Shown here: positions 8,437 to 15,665 of the stretch, in pieces
How positions within the stretch are numbered: the first letter of the stretch is position 1
How the letters are laid out: each line of letters opens with the position of its first letter
Assembly: GCA_903958995.1 (NCBI GenBank)
Contig: CAJBVG010000226.1
Coordinates: 1 to 22,492 of the forward strand
Length of the DNA stretch: 22,492 nucleotides
Direction of reading: 5' to 3'
Source: an uncultured bacterium
Lineage (GTDB): Bacteria > Bacteroidota > Bacteroidia > Sphingobacteriales > Sphingobacteriaceae
Translations under genes and position numbers: made by a program
Notes under the pieces: generated by a model
What the model saw: the letters and a program-made list of their open reading frames with translations, nothing else
Databases searched by the model: none
Told to the model about the DNA's origin: nothing

Positions 8437-10596
8437 TTACAACTCAGCAGAAGGTGCGTCGTTGGTTTTTTCAGGTCTAGGGATTAACACTTTTCTAGAA
8501 AGTTTTAATTTACCTGTTTTCTTATCTACGTCGATTAATTTTACTTTCACTACTTCACCAACTTCTAGAACACCGTCCATTGTTTCGTAGCGTTTCCAAT
8601 CGATTTCAGAGATGTGTAATAAACCATCTTTACCAGGAAGGATTTCAACGAAAGCACCGAAAGGCATAATAGATTTTACTTTACCTTCATATACTTCACC
8701 AACTTCTGGTATGGTAGTCATTCCTTTAATTTTAGCAGTAACTTTTTCAATTGCTTCTTTGTTATCTGCATAAATTTGAACAATACCTTGGTTATCTTTT
8801 TCTTCGATACTGATGGTAGCACCACTTTCGCGTTGCATTTCTTGAATGATTTTTCCACCAGGTCCGATAATCGCACCAATGAATTCTTTCGCAACACGAA
8901 TCTCAACAATACGAGGAGCGTGAGGTTTGTAATCTTCACGTGGAGTTTCTAAAGTCGACATCATTTCGTTTAAGATATGAGCACGACCTTCTTTAGCTTG
9001 TAATAAAGCTTCTGCTAAAGTATCATAAGAAAGACCATCAATTTTTAAGTCCATTTGGCAAGCCGTAATACCTTTAGTAGTACCCGTTACTTTAAAGTCC
9101 ATATCACCTAAATGATCTTCATCACCTAAGATGTCAGACAATACAGCATATTTACCAGTTTTAGGATCCGTGATTAAACCCATAGCGATACCAGATACTG
9201 GCGCTTTGATTTTCACACCGGCATCCATCAAGGCTAATGTACCCGCACAAACGGTAGCCATAGATGAAGAACCATTTGATTCCAAGATATCAGAAACGAT
9301 ACGAATAACGTAAGGATTCTCATCATCACCAGGAAGCACTTGTTTCAATGAACGCATTGCTAAGTTACCATGGCCAATTTCTCTACGACCAGCACCTCTA
9401 TTCGGGCGAACTTCACCAGTTGAGAAACCAGGGAAATTGTAGTGTAATAAGAATTTGTTGTAACCAAAGAACATCGCACCATCAATCATTTGCTCGTCAG
9501 TTTTAGCACCTAAAGTAACTGTTGTTAACGATTGTGTTTCACCACGAGTAAAGATTGCCGAACCGTGAGCTGAAGGTAGGTAACCAACTTCAGACCAAAT
9601 CGGACGAATATTTTTTGTACCACGACCATCTAAACGAACACCTTCATTTAACACAAGGTTACGAATAGCTTCTTTTTCGATATCATGATAGTATTTTTTC
9701 ATTAACCAAGCAAATGCAGATTCAGTCATTTCTTCAGAAACTGTAGCTTCGAAATCATCACGAATTGCACGGAAAGCTAAAGAACGCTCGTCTTTACCCA
9801 AGGCTGATTTCGCAACTGCATAAACACGGTCGTAAGCAAAAGCACGAATTTTATCCATTAACTCAGGACGAGCTTCTGGTTCGTGTTTGTAAGTACGTTT
9901 TTCTTTGTAACCAACTTTAGCGATGAAGTCTACTTGTGCTTGAACTTGTAATTTAATCGCTTCATGAGCAACGCGAATAGCTTCTGCCATCTCTGCTTCT
10001 GAAACTTCTTTCATTTCACCTTCTACCATGCAAATATCTTTTGCATTACCAGCAACGATCATGTCCATATCGGCACGAGCGATGTCTGAGATAGTAGGGT
10101 TAATTTGAAACTGACCATCAATACGAGCAACACGTACTTCAGAAATAGGACCATTAAATGGAATATTTGAGATACTGATTGCTGCTGATGCTGCAAATGC
10201 TGCTAATGCATCTGGCATGATGTTTTTATCTGCCGAGATTAACGAGATCATTACTTGAACGTCAGAATGATAATCTTCTGGGAACATCGGGCGTAACGCA
10301 CGATCCACCAAACGACAAATTAATACTTCGTAGTCTGATAATCTAGACTCACGCTTTAAGAAACCGCCTGGTATACGACCAGTTGATGCGTATTTCTCTT
10401 GATAATCAACGGATAGAGGTAAGAAGTCCGTTCCTTCTTTTGCATCTTTTGATGAGACAACGGTTGCTAACAACATCGTATCCCCCATTTTTACCACAAC
10501 AGATCCATCAGCTTGTTTAGCTATTTTCCCTGTTTCGATGGAAATCTTTTTTCCATCACCCATTTCAAACTCATGGGTAATTCCAATTTTCGACAT
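8437..10596 (-). CDS. pnp: Polyribonucleotide nucleotidyltransferase (PNPase)
   Basis: A 719-residue 3'-5' phosphorolytic exoribonuclease of RNA turnover that forms a ring-shaped trimer in the cytosol. Two RNase PH-like domains, linked by the helical PNPase domain, occupy about residues 1-550. The first has GKIAKQADGSVVVKMGDTMLLATVVSS, and the second has the active-site stretch SDILGDEDHLGDMDFKVTGT, whose aspartates align with those of the E. coli catalytic site. A KH domain (about 565-625) shows the GPGG loop in IGAIIGPGGKIIQEM, and an S1 domain follows (about 633-700, GEVYEGKVKSIMPFGAFVEI). All parts are full length. It follows rpsO on the same strand, but a strong terminator lies between them, and a separate -7 element is seen 25 bases before the start. 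Confidence 0.98.
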   Translation of the reverse strand: MSKIGITHEFEMGDGKKISIETGKIAKQADGSVVVKMGDTMLLATVVSSKDAKEGTDFLPLSVDYQEKYASTGRIPGGFLKRESRLSDYEVLICRLVDRALRPMFPEDYHSDVQVMISLISADKNIMPDALAAFAASAAISISNIPFNGPISEVRVARIDGQFQINPTISDIARADMDMIVAGNAKDICMVEGEMKEVSEAEMAEAIRVAHEAIKLQVQAQVDFIAKVGYKEKRTYKHEPEARPELMDKIRAFAYDRVYAVAKSALGKDERSLAFRAIRDDFEATVSEEMTESAFAWLMKKYYHDIEKEAIRNLVLNEGVRLDGRGTKNIRPIWSEVGYLPSAHGSAIFTRGETQSLTTVTLGAKTDEQMIDGAMFFGYNKFLLHYNFPGFSTGEVRPNRGAGRREIGHGNLAMRSLKQVLPGDDENPYVIRIVSDILESNGSSSMATVCAGTLALMDAGVKIKAPVSGIAMGLITDPKTGKYAVLSDILGDEDHLGDMDFKVTGTTKGITACQMDLKIDGLSYDTLAEALLQAKEGRAHILNEMMSTLETPREDYKPHAPRIVEIRVAKEFIGAIIGPGGKIIQEMQRESGATISIEEKDNQGIVQIYADNKEAIEKVTAKIKGMTTIPEVGEVYEGKVKSIMPFGAFVEILPGKDGLLHISEIDWKRYETMDGVLEVGEVVKVKLIDVDKKTGKLKLSRKVLIPRPEKTNDAPSAEL

Positions 10597-10620
10597 ATTA
10601 TTTTTCTGTTATAATCGGGG

Positions 10621-10628
10621 CAAAGGTA
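10621..10628 (-). promoter_or_regulatory. Candidate -7 element for pnp
   Basis: TACCTTTG on the minus strand fits TAnnTTTG and lies 25 bases before the pnp ATG. No TTG is found at the usual 19-base distance, so the -33 element is weak or absent. It would give pnp its own transcript downstream of the rpsO terminator. Confidence 0.4.
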
Positions 10629-10663
10629 CTGATTTATCTTTAATTACGTATCGAATGCGATAA

Positions 10664-10700
10664 AACAAAAAAGCCGTTCCGAAATGAATCGGAAACGGCT
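10664..10700 (-). terminator. Rho-independent terminator of rpsO
   Basis: Read on the minus strand, AGCCGTTTCCGA pairs with TCGGAACGGCT (one bulged base) around a short loop, followed by TTTTTTG. It begins about 25 bases after the rpsO stop. The stem is 11 pairs and GC-rich against an AT-rich background, the strongest terminator in the window. Confidence 0.92.
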
Positions 10701-10725
10701 CTTAAAACATAAAACATGAAAAATC

Positions 10726-10995
10726 TTATTTACGAAGTTCTAACTTCTTAATAATCGCACGGTAACGCTCAATGTCTTTATTCATTAAGTAGTTTAACTG
10801 CGCACGACGCTTTCCAACTAATTTTGTTAGAGACAATTGTGTAGAAAAATCTTTTCTATTTTTCTTTAAATGCTCTGTCAAGTGTGAAATTCTATACGAG
10901 AATAACGCGATTTGACCTTCTGCGTTACCTGTATCGGCATCGCTTTTTCCGTGAGATTTGAAAATCTCTTTTTTCTTTTCTGTACTTAAATACAT
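10726..10995 (-). CDS. rpsO: 30S ribosomal protein S15
   Basis: An 89-residue primary 16S rRNA-binding protein of the small subunit platform. The whole family pattern can be read: an N-terminal helix with KKKEIFKSHGKSDADTGNAEGQIALFSYRI, then LTEHLKKNRKDF, LTKLVGKRRAQLNYL and the C-terminal DIERYRAIIKKLELRK. The length equals the family norm. It stands just upstream of pnp on the same strand, the classical rpsO-pnp order, though a strong terminator separates them here. A TATTTTTG element about 50 bases upstream may be its promoter; any autoregulatory fold in the leader could not be judged. Confidence 0.98.
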   Translation of the reverse strand: MYLSTEKKKEIFKSHGKSDADTGNAEGQIALFSYRISHLTEHLKKNRKDFSTQLSLTKLVGKRRAQLNYLMNKDIERYRAIIKKLELRK

Positions 10996-11047
10996 TCTTG
11001 AATGATACTAAAGTGTTAAATAATCGATTAATTAAAATATTGGACAA

Positions 11048-11055
11048 CAAAAATA
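11048..11055 (-). promoter_or_regulatory. Candidate -7 element for rpsO
   Basis: TATTTTTG on the minus strand matches TAnnTTTG and would give a leader of about 45 bases. The -33 position shows only TTCC rather than TTG, so this is a tentative call. Confidence 0.4.
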
Positions 11056-11144
11056 CGGCAAGAATCTGAATTTAGGAAGGAAAGCGACAGAATTATTTTC
11101 AAACCACGTTTGGAGTGGAATTGAGGCGTTTTTATACCAACCAA

Positions 11145-11179
11145 GTTGTGAATTGTGAGTTATGAGTTGTGAGTTACAT
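11145..11179 (+). repeat. Period-7 word array, plus-strand arm
   Basis: Five units of seven bases stand in register: GTTGTGA and variants ATTGTGA, GTTATGA, with GTTACAT last. The same word appears on the opposite strand at 11242-11276, so the two arms can pair across about 60 bases; TCATAACTCACAA is an exact 13-base inverted match. The spacer lies between the divergent rpsO and thioesterase genes. Confidence 0.8.
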
Positions 11180-11241
11180 TTTTAATAAAAAACATGAAAC
11201 CATTCAAATAACAGTATAAAAACCTTTCCTTTGTGCTAAAT

Positions 11242-11276
11242 CCACAACTCAAAATTCATAACTCACAACTCAAAAT
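11242..11276 (-). repeat. Period-7 word array, inverted arm ending at the thioesterase start
   Basis: On the minus strand five units of seven read GTTGTGA, GTTATGA and ATTTTGA variants in strict register. The array ends one base before the ATG of the thioesterase at 11278, so the arm would form the 5' leader of that mRNA or part of its promoter. Confidence 0.8.
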
Positions 11277-11277
11277 T

Positions 11278-11688
11278 ATGCTTTTTTCTCGCTTCGACAC
11301 TGAAATGCAAGTCCGCCCAGACGATATCGATATGAACCAACACGTTCATAACTCGAAGTACTTCGACTATGTTTTAGCTGCTCGTTACGACCAAATGGAG
11401 CTTTTTTACAAGTTCCCGATGGAAAAGTTCCTCGAAAATAAGTTCGCTTGGGTAATCAATAAGGCTATTGTAGAGTATAAACGCCCTTTAGGACTTGGCG
11501 ATCGCTTTATTGTGAATACCGGGATTAAGGAAATGCTTCCGAAAGGATGTATCGTTGATTTCCATATCACCAGTAAACGTACAGGCAAATTATGCTGTGA
11601 TGGGGAATTTCATTATACCATGATCAATGTTGAAACTGGTAGAGGCGAATTAATCCCCGATTGGATTAAAGAACATTATTCTATTTAA
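11278..11688 (+). CDS. Acyl-CoA/acyl-ACP thioesterase, hot-dog fold (4HBT-like)
   Basis: A 136-residue cytosolic protein of the hot-dog thioesterase superfamily, which cleaves acyl-CoA or acyl-ACP thioesters. RPDDIDMNQHVHNSKYFDY (13-31) is the family's active-site stretch, with Asp18 at the usual catalytic position, followed by the long helix and then AIVEYKRPLGLGDRFIVNTGI. I place the start at the ATG 11278. An in-frame GTG at 11233 would add 15 residues, but these are simply a translation of the word array (NPQLK, NSQLK) and are not believable protein. The last 8 bases overlap the convergent ddl gene, so the two mRNAs are antisense at their ends. Natural substrate unknown. Confidence 0.85.
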   Translation: MLFSRFDTEMQVRPDDIDMNQHVHNSKYFDYVLAARYDQMELFYKFPMEKFLENKFAWVINKAIVEYKRPLGLGDRFIVNTGIKEMLPKGCIVDFHITSKRTGKLCCDGEFHYTMINVETGRGELIPDWIKEHYSI

Positions 11689-12667
11689 GCACTTCCTCCA
11701 ATAAAGCCCCGTAAAAATCAGTCATGCTCATGCCTGCAGCCCTCACTTGTTGAGGAATAATGCTGTTTTGTGATTGTCCAGGAACGGTATTAACTTCTAA
11801 TACGTACATTTTATTAGTTTCTTGCTCTAATATATAATCGATACGAACTACGCCTTTGCAGTTTAATCGTTGATAAATTTTCACCATTGCCCCTTCTACC
11901 CTAGCTTTCTCCTCATCGGTCATACGGCCGGGTGTAATCTCTTCCGAAACTCCGGTGGTATACTTTGCTTCATAATCGAAGAACTCTTTCGTAGAAACGA
12001 TCTCTGTGCAAGGTAGCACATGAACCTTTCCTTTTACACGGTACAATCCTATGGTAAACTCTCTACCCCCAATAAACTCTTCTACGATTACTTGAGAATC
12101 TTCATCAAAGGCTACTTTCAAAGCGTCTGCTAATGCTGAAGCTTCTTTTACTTTACTCATACCAATACTACTGCCACCACTATTGGGTTTTACGAATACA
12201 GGAAGAGTTAAATGATCTAAAACATCATTCACCGTATATCCTTGCGAATCGAATAGTTGTACCGAGCCCGCAATACATACATCGGGAATTCCATTGATGA
12301 TACTTTTGGTATAGGCTTTATTCATTGTAATGGCCGATGTTGCTGCATCGCATGTAGTATATGGCATACCAATCATATCAAAATAACCTTGAAGCTTTCC
12401 ATCTTCACCAGGAGTACCGTGAATAATAATAAAGGCAGCATCGAAAGTTACTTTCCCACTTTTCATCGGTATAGAAAAATCATTACGATCAATGATGTGT
12501 AACTGCTTATCATCATCCAAACAACGCCACGACTCATTATCAATCGTTATGCGGTAAATGTCGTACTTGTTTTTATCTAGACTTTTATAAACAGTTTCTG
12601 CGCTATTCATCGATATTACCGACTCTCCAGTATAACCACCAGCAACCAATGCTATTTTCTTTTTCAT
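11681..12667 (-). CDS. ddl: D-alanine--D-alanine ligase
   Basis: A 328-residue ATP-grasp ligase that joins two D-alanines for the peptidoglycan stem peptide in the cytosol. Visible motifs: the N-terminal VAGGYTGESVISMNSAE (Glu15 region for the first D-Ala), the ATP-grasp stretch VFVKPNSGGSSIGMSKV, the loop FFDYEAKYTTG with the Tyr that in E. coli DdlB favours alanine over lactate, RIDYI, and the metal-binding YVLEVNTVPGQSQNSIIPQQ near the C terminus. The length is normal. It diverges from the PASTA-protein gene, giving a cell-wall pair back to back. A 16-base perfect dyad lies 13 bases upstream of its ATG. Confidence 0.96.
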   Translation of the reverse strand: MKKKIALVAGGYTGESVISMNSAETVYKSLDKNKYDIYRITIDNESWRCLDDDKQLHIIDRNDFSIPMKSGKVTFDAAFIIIHGTPGEDGKLQGYFDMIGMPYTTCDAATSAITMNKAYTKSIINGIPDVCIAGSVQLFDSQGYTVNDVLDHLTLPVFVKPNSGGSSIGMSKVKEASALADALKVAFDEDSQVIVEEFIGGREFTIGLYRVKGKVHVLPCTEIVSTKEFFDYEAKYTTGVSEEITPGRMTDEEKARVEGAMVKIYQRLNCKGVVRIDYILEQETNKMYVLEVNTVPGQSQNSIIPQQVRAAGMSMTDFYGALLEEVLK

Positions 12668-12679
12668 ATCGTTTTAGAT

Positions 12680-12695
12680 GTATCCATTTGGATAC
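12680..12695. promoter_or_regulatory. Perfect palindrome in the ddl/PASTA divergent region
   Basis: GTATCCATTTGGATAC is a 7+2+7 perfect dyad, 13 bases before the ddl ATG and about 80 before the PASTA gene. It is the size of an operator for a dimeric regulator, or it could form a hairpin near the start of the ddl mRNA. No family of regulator can be named from it. Confidence 0.45.
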
Positions 12696-12756
12696 CTAAA
12701 AAAACGAAAAAAATGCGATTCAATCAATATTTCTTTTATAATGCCTTGAAATCGCT

Positions 12757-12764
12757 TATGTTTG
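12757..12764 (+). promoter_or_regulatory. Tentative -7 element before the PASTA gene
   Basis: TATGTTTG fits TAnnTTTG and lies ten bases before the ATG at 12774, which would make the mRNA nearly leaderless. No TTG at the -33 position. If real, it rules out the in-frame TTG at 12762 as the start codon. Confidence 0.3.
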
Positions 12765-12773
12765 AAAAGATTT

Positions 12774-13544
12774 ATGAGAAATTTTATCCGCTTTCTGAAA
12801 AGTAAGTCCTTTAGAGTAAACTTTGCTATTGCATTCGTTTCGATTACGCTTTTACTGTTTCTCGTATTAAAATGGTTAGGTGTATACACTAAACATGGAG
12901 AAACGATTAGCGTGCCAGATTTAAAAGGCATTGACATTGTTGAAGCTATGGATCGATTAGATGAACAGGGATTCAAGTATGTAATTGATTCTATCTATAC
13001 CGACCAAGCGGAAACAAATACGGTGTATGAGCAAGAGCCAGAAGCAAACTCACTCGTAAAAGAAAACAGAACAATATATTTAACGGTAGTCTCAGGTAGC
13101 GCACCGAATGTAAAACTCCCTGATTTAATAGATGTCTCACTCCGTGAAGCACAAGCTATACTTGAAAGTTATGGCATTAAAGTAGGAAAATTAATTTACC
13201 GACCAGATTTAGCACAAAACGCAGTATTAGGAATTCAATACCAAGGGAGAGATGTTCAAAAAGGATATTCGATTGCGAAAGGTGAGGTAGTGGATTTAAT
13301 TCTAGGTGATGGATATGGCAATTTAAAAGTTTCTATTCCAAATCTTGTTGGCTTAAGTTATGATGAAGCCTTGTTTGTATTACAAGGTTCGAAATTAATT
13401 TTAGGCGCTGTAATTTTTGATGGTTTTAAGAACGACACGTTAAATGCTACTGTTTACAGGCAATCGCCAGAACCAAGCACCGATACTAGTGCCAACAAAA
13501 TCTCTCAAGGGGAAACCATCGACATTTATTTAAAAGTGAAATAA
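12774..13544 (+). CDS. Membrane-anchored protein with three PASTA domains
   Basis: A 256-residue bitopic inner-membrane protein: a short basic cytoplasmic end, one membrane segment (about 15-37, VNFAIAFVSITLLLFLVLKW), then three PASTA domains outside at about 43-107, 112-178 and 185-255. Each starts with the usual V/LPDL or IPNL motif followed by a helix (DIVEAMDRLDEQGF, SLREAQAILESYGI, SYDEALFVLQGSKL). PASTA domains bind uncrosslinked peptidoglycan or beta-lactam-like ligands in other proteins. Here there is neither a kinase nor a penicillin-binding domain, so the role is probably sensing or scaffolding (inference). It faces ddl and starts the long plus-strand run. I prefer the ATG at 12774 over the TTG at 12762. 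Confidence 0.88.
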   Translation: MRNFIRFLKSKSFRVNFAIAFVSITLLLFLVLKWLGVYTKHGETISVPDLKGIDIVEAMDRLDEQGFKYVIDSIYTDQAETNTVYEQEPEANSLVKENRTIYLTVVSGSAPNVKLPDLIDVSLREAQAILESYGIKVGKLIYRPDLAQNAVLGIQYQGRDVQKGYSIAKGEVVDLILGDGYGNLKVSIPNLVGLSYDEALFVLQGSKLILGAVIFDGFKNDTLNATVYRQSPEPSTDTSANKISQGETIDIYLKVK

Positions 13545-13585
13545 ATGTAATTTAGAGGCCCACATTACGTTATGATAATTTTAGC

Positions 13586-15373
13586 ATGAAAAGAGTAAGT
13601 CTATATCTATTTCTTAATTTATTAGTTCTTTGCAGTTTTGCTCAGGAGCTTACAAAGCCCATGACGTATTCGGCAGTATTGAATAATGCTTATCGCGAAT
13701 ATCAACTTTCAAAAACGTACTCGAAAGCAACAGCAGATACTCTTAGCCTTCCCTTCATTGATGACTTTTCTTATAATACCATCTATCCAAATTCAAAAAA
13801 ATGGACAGATGTAAAAGTATTCATCAATAATAGTTTTGCGATTAAACCTCCAAGTAAAGGTGTGGCAACATTCGATGGTTTTAATGAATTCGGAAGACCT
13901 TATGTTGAATCTGAATTTTCTTATGGAGTATGTGATACCTTAACTTCACAACCAATTAATTTAAACTTACCGGCATCGGATTCTATTTACATTAGTTTTT
14001 ATATTCAACCTCAAGGAAATGGTAGAACACCAGCAGTAAATGATTCATTGATACTAGAATTCAAAAACATGACGACCGGTAAATTCACAAAAGTGAAGAG
14101 CTGGGCAGGAAGTGCTAATAAAGATTTCAGATATGTTTTAATTCCTATTACCAATCCGGTTTATTTACAAAAAGGTTTTCAATTTCGCTTCAAAAATAAG
14201 GGTTCACAATATGGTGCCGATGATCATTGGCATTTAGATTATGTGAAGCTAGATCGTTTACGATCTATTAATGATACTAGCTTACTTGATGTATCAATTA
14301 ATTCGAATGCTACCTCACTATTGCTTGATTATACAGCGGTTCCATGGAATCAGTTCGATATAAATTTATTAGCTGAAAATCACTTTGTGAACATTAAAAA
14401 TAATTTCAAGAATTCTTCAAACGTTGATTTCACATTTAAATCATACATCAAAAATATCAAATTAGATTCTGTAACAAAGGGTTTGTTTTTGGCATCAGGA
14501 ATTACTTCCAAAGAAGAATCGAAGAAAGTAAACATCCCTACTCCTACTGCTCCATTTGAAGTGAATACAACATATACTTCTGGAACCAATAATGATGTTT
14601 TCGAATTTAACGATACCTTACGAGCAACACAAATCTTCCATGACTACTATGCACTTGATGATGGTACTGCAGAAGATGGCTATGGAGTTTCGGCTTCAGC
14701 GAATGGTCGTTTTGCTTATAAGTTTAATGCAAGGAATTCCGATACCATATCGGCAGTTCAATTTCATTTTACTCAAAAACAAGTACCAATTGTAAACCAA
14801 ATATTTACACTAACCATTTGGAAGAGTTTAAGTCCAGAAGTTATTCTCTACCAACAAACCTCATTATCTCCTTCATACATTGATTCCTTGAATGGTTTTA
14901 CAACGTTCAAATTAGATTCTATCGTAGAGCTATCTGGAGATTTTTATGTAGGATGGATTCAATCCGTAAATTACTTCATGAATGTTGGATTAGATCGTAA
15001 TACCATCAACAACTCCCACATGTTTTACAAAGTAAATTCTACAGGATGGCAACAAAGTGGTGTTCTCGGTTCGGTTATGATTCGTCCGGTATTTGGCGAT
15101 AGACTAGAAACCGGTATTGGAAGTACGAAGAGAAAAGAAAATGTTTTTGTAGTGTATCCTAATCCGGGGAATGGTGTGTTAAGTATTAAGTACAATGTAC
15201 AAAGTACAATGTACAAAGTACAATGTACAAACTTACAAGGTCAGCTAGTTTACACAAGTACTAATCTAGATAATATCGATATCTCAGATCTTCCGAAAGG
15301 AATGTACTTCATTCAATTACTTGATGAAAATAATCAGATTTTAGGTAGTCAGAAATATTTAAAGAATGAGTGA
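13586..15373 (+). CDS. Secreted T9SS cargo protein, function unknown
   Basis: A 595-residue protein with a signal peptide (VSLYLFLNLLVLCSFA, cut near residue 19) and a type A T9SS C-terminal domain from about residue 510 (VVYPNPGNGVLSIKY, NLQGQLVYTS, GMYFIQLLDEN, final KYLKNE). The middle is rich in beta strands. Residues about 50-235 (FIDDFSYNT, DSIYISFYIQPQGNG, WHLDYVKLDR) look like a jelly-roll or carbohydrate-binding-type fold, and a second sandwich seems to follow to about 500. No catalytic motif is seen. Codons 535-548 are written by a 14-base tandem repeat (15188-15229), yet the spacing of the sorting domain is normal. Its last 8 bases overlap the rhodanese start. It probably sits on the cell surface. 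Confidence 0.82.
   Translation: MKRVSLYLFLNLLVLCSFAQELTKPMTYSAVLNNAYREYQLSKTYSKATADTLSLPFIDDFSYNTIYPNSKKWTDVKVFINNSFAIKPPSKGVATFDGFNEFGRPYVESEFSYGVCDTLTSQPINLNLPASDSIYISFYIQPQGNGRTPAVNDSLILEFKNMTTGKFTKVKSWAGSANKDFRYVLIPITNPVYLQKGFQFRFKNKGSQYGADDHWHLDYVKLDRLRSINDTSLLDVSINSNATSLLLDYTAVPWNQFDINLLAENHFVNIKNNFKNSSNVDFTFKSYIKNIKLDSVTKGLFLASGITSKEESKKVNIPTPTAPFEVNTTYTSGTNNDVFEFNDTLRATQIFHDYYALDDGTAEDGYGVSASANGRFAYKFNARNSDTISAVQFHFTQKQVPIVNQIFTLTIWKSLSPEVILYQQTSLSPSYIDSLNGFTTFKLDSIVELSGDFYVGWIQSVNYFMNVGLDRNTINNSHMFYKVNSTGWQQSGVLGSVMIRPVFGDRLETGIGSTKRKENVFVVYPNPGNGVLSIKYNVQSTMYKVQCTNLQGQLVYTSTNLDNIDISDLPKGMYFIQLLDENNQILGSQKYLKNE
15188..15229 (+). repeat. Tandem word array inside a coding region (six 7-base units)
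   Basis: The 14-base unit AAGTACAATGTACA occurs three times exactly; each is two 7-base words, AAGTACA and ATGTACA. The total of 42 bases keeps the frame, although one unit does not: successive copies are read in different frames and give different residues. It codes for part of the T9SS sorting domain. Confidence 0.9.
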
Positions 15374-15653
15374 TATTTCTGCCCTTGAACTTAAAGAGAA
15401 ATTAGCCACCGCATTTATACTTGATGTAAGAGAAATCCTAGAATTTCACACCTACAATATTGGAGGCCTACACATACCCCTTGGTCAGCTTCCGGAGCGT
15501 ATTGAAGAGCTTGAAGTTGAATTAGACCAAGAAATCATAGTGGTTTGCCAGAAAGGGATTCGAAGTAGAACCGCTCAAGTGCTTCTAGAACAGGCAGGTT
15601 ACAGCAATGTGAAAAATCTTCGTGGTGGATTATCTGCTTTCCACCGAATTTGA
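15366..15653 (+). CDS. Single-domain rhodanese (sulfurtransferase)
   Basis: A 95-residue cytosolic rhodanese-fold protein. ILDVREILEFHTYNIGGLHIP (18-38) is the conserved entry motif, and the active-site loop CQKGIRS starts at Cys61, which would carry the persulfide. The C-terminal YSNVKNLRGGLSAF is also typical. Six-residue loops of this kind fit sulfur transfer rather than phosphatase activity. The ATG overlaps the upstream stop in ATGAGTGA (8-base overlap), indicating translational coupling with the secreted protein gene. The sulfur acceptor is unknown; the cytochrome gene follows after 12 bases. Confidence 0.93.
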   Translation: MSDISALELKEKLATAFILDVREILEFHTYNIGGLHIPLGQLPERIEELEVELDQEIIVVCQKGIRSRTAQVLLEQAGYSNVKNLRGGLSAFHRI

Positions 15654-15665
15654 TATTTTTATACT

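Noticed and set aside
8718..8939. Lysine/leucine-rich minus-strand ORF within pnp
   Set aside because: It is another frame of the KH/S1 coding sequence; its composition reflects the codon pattern of pnp.
11233..11277. GTG start giving a 151-residue thioesterase
   Set aside because: The added 15 residues are a translation of the heptamer array; the ATG at 11278 sits just before the conserved domain.
12674..12976. Minus-strand ORF of about 100 codons across the PASTA gene start
   Set aside because: It is antisense to a well supported coding region and shows no recognisable domain or signal.
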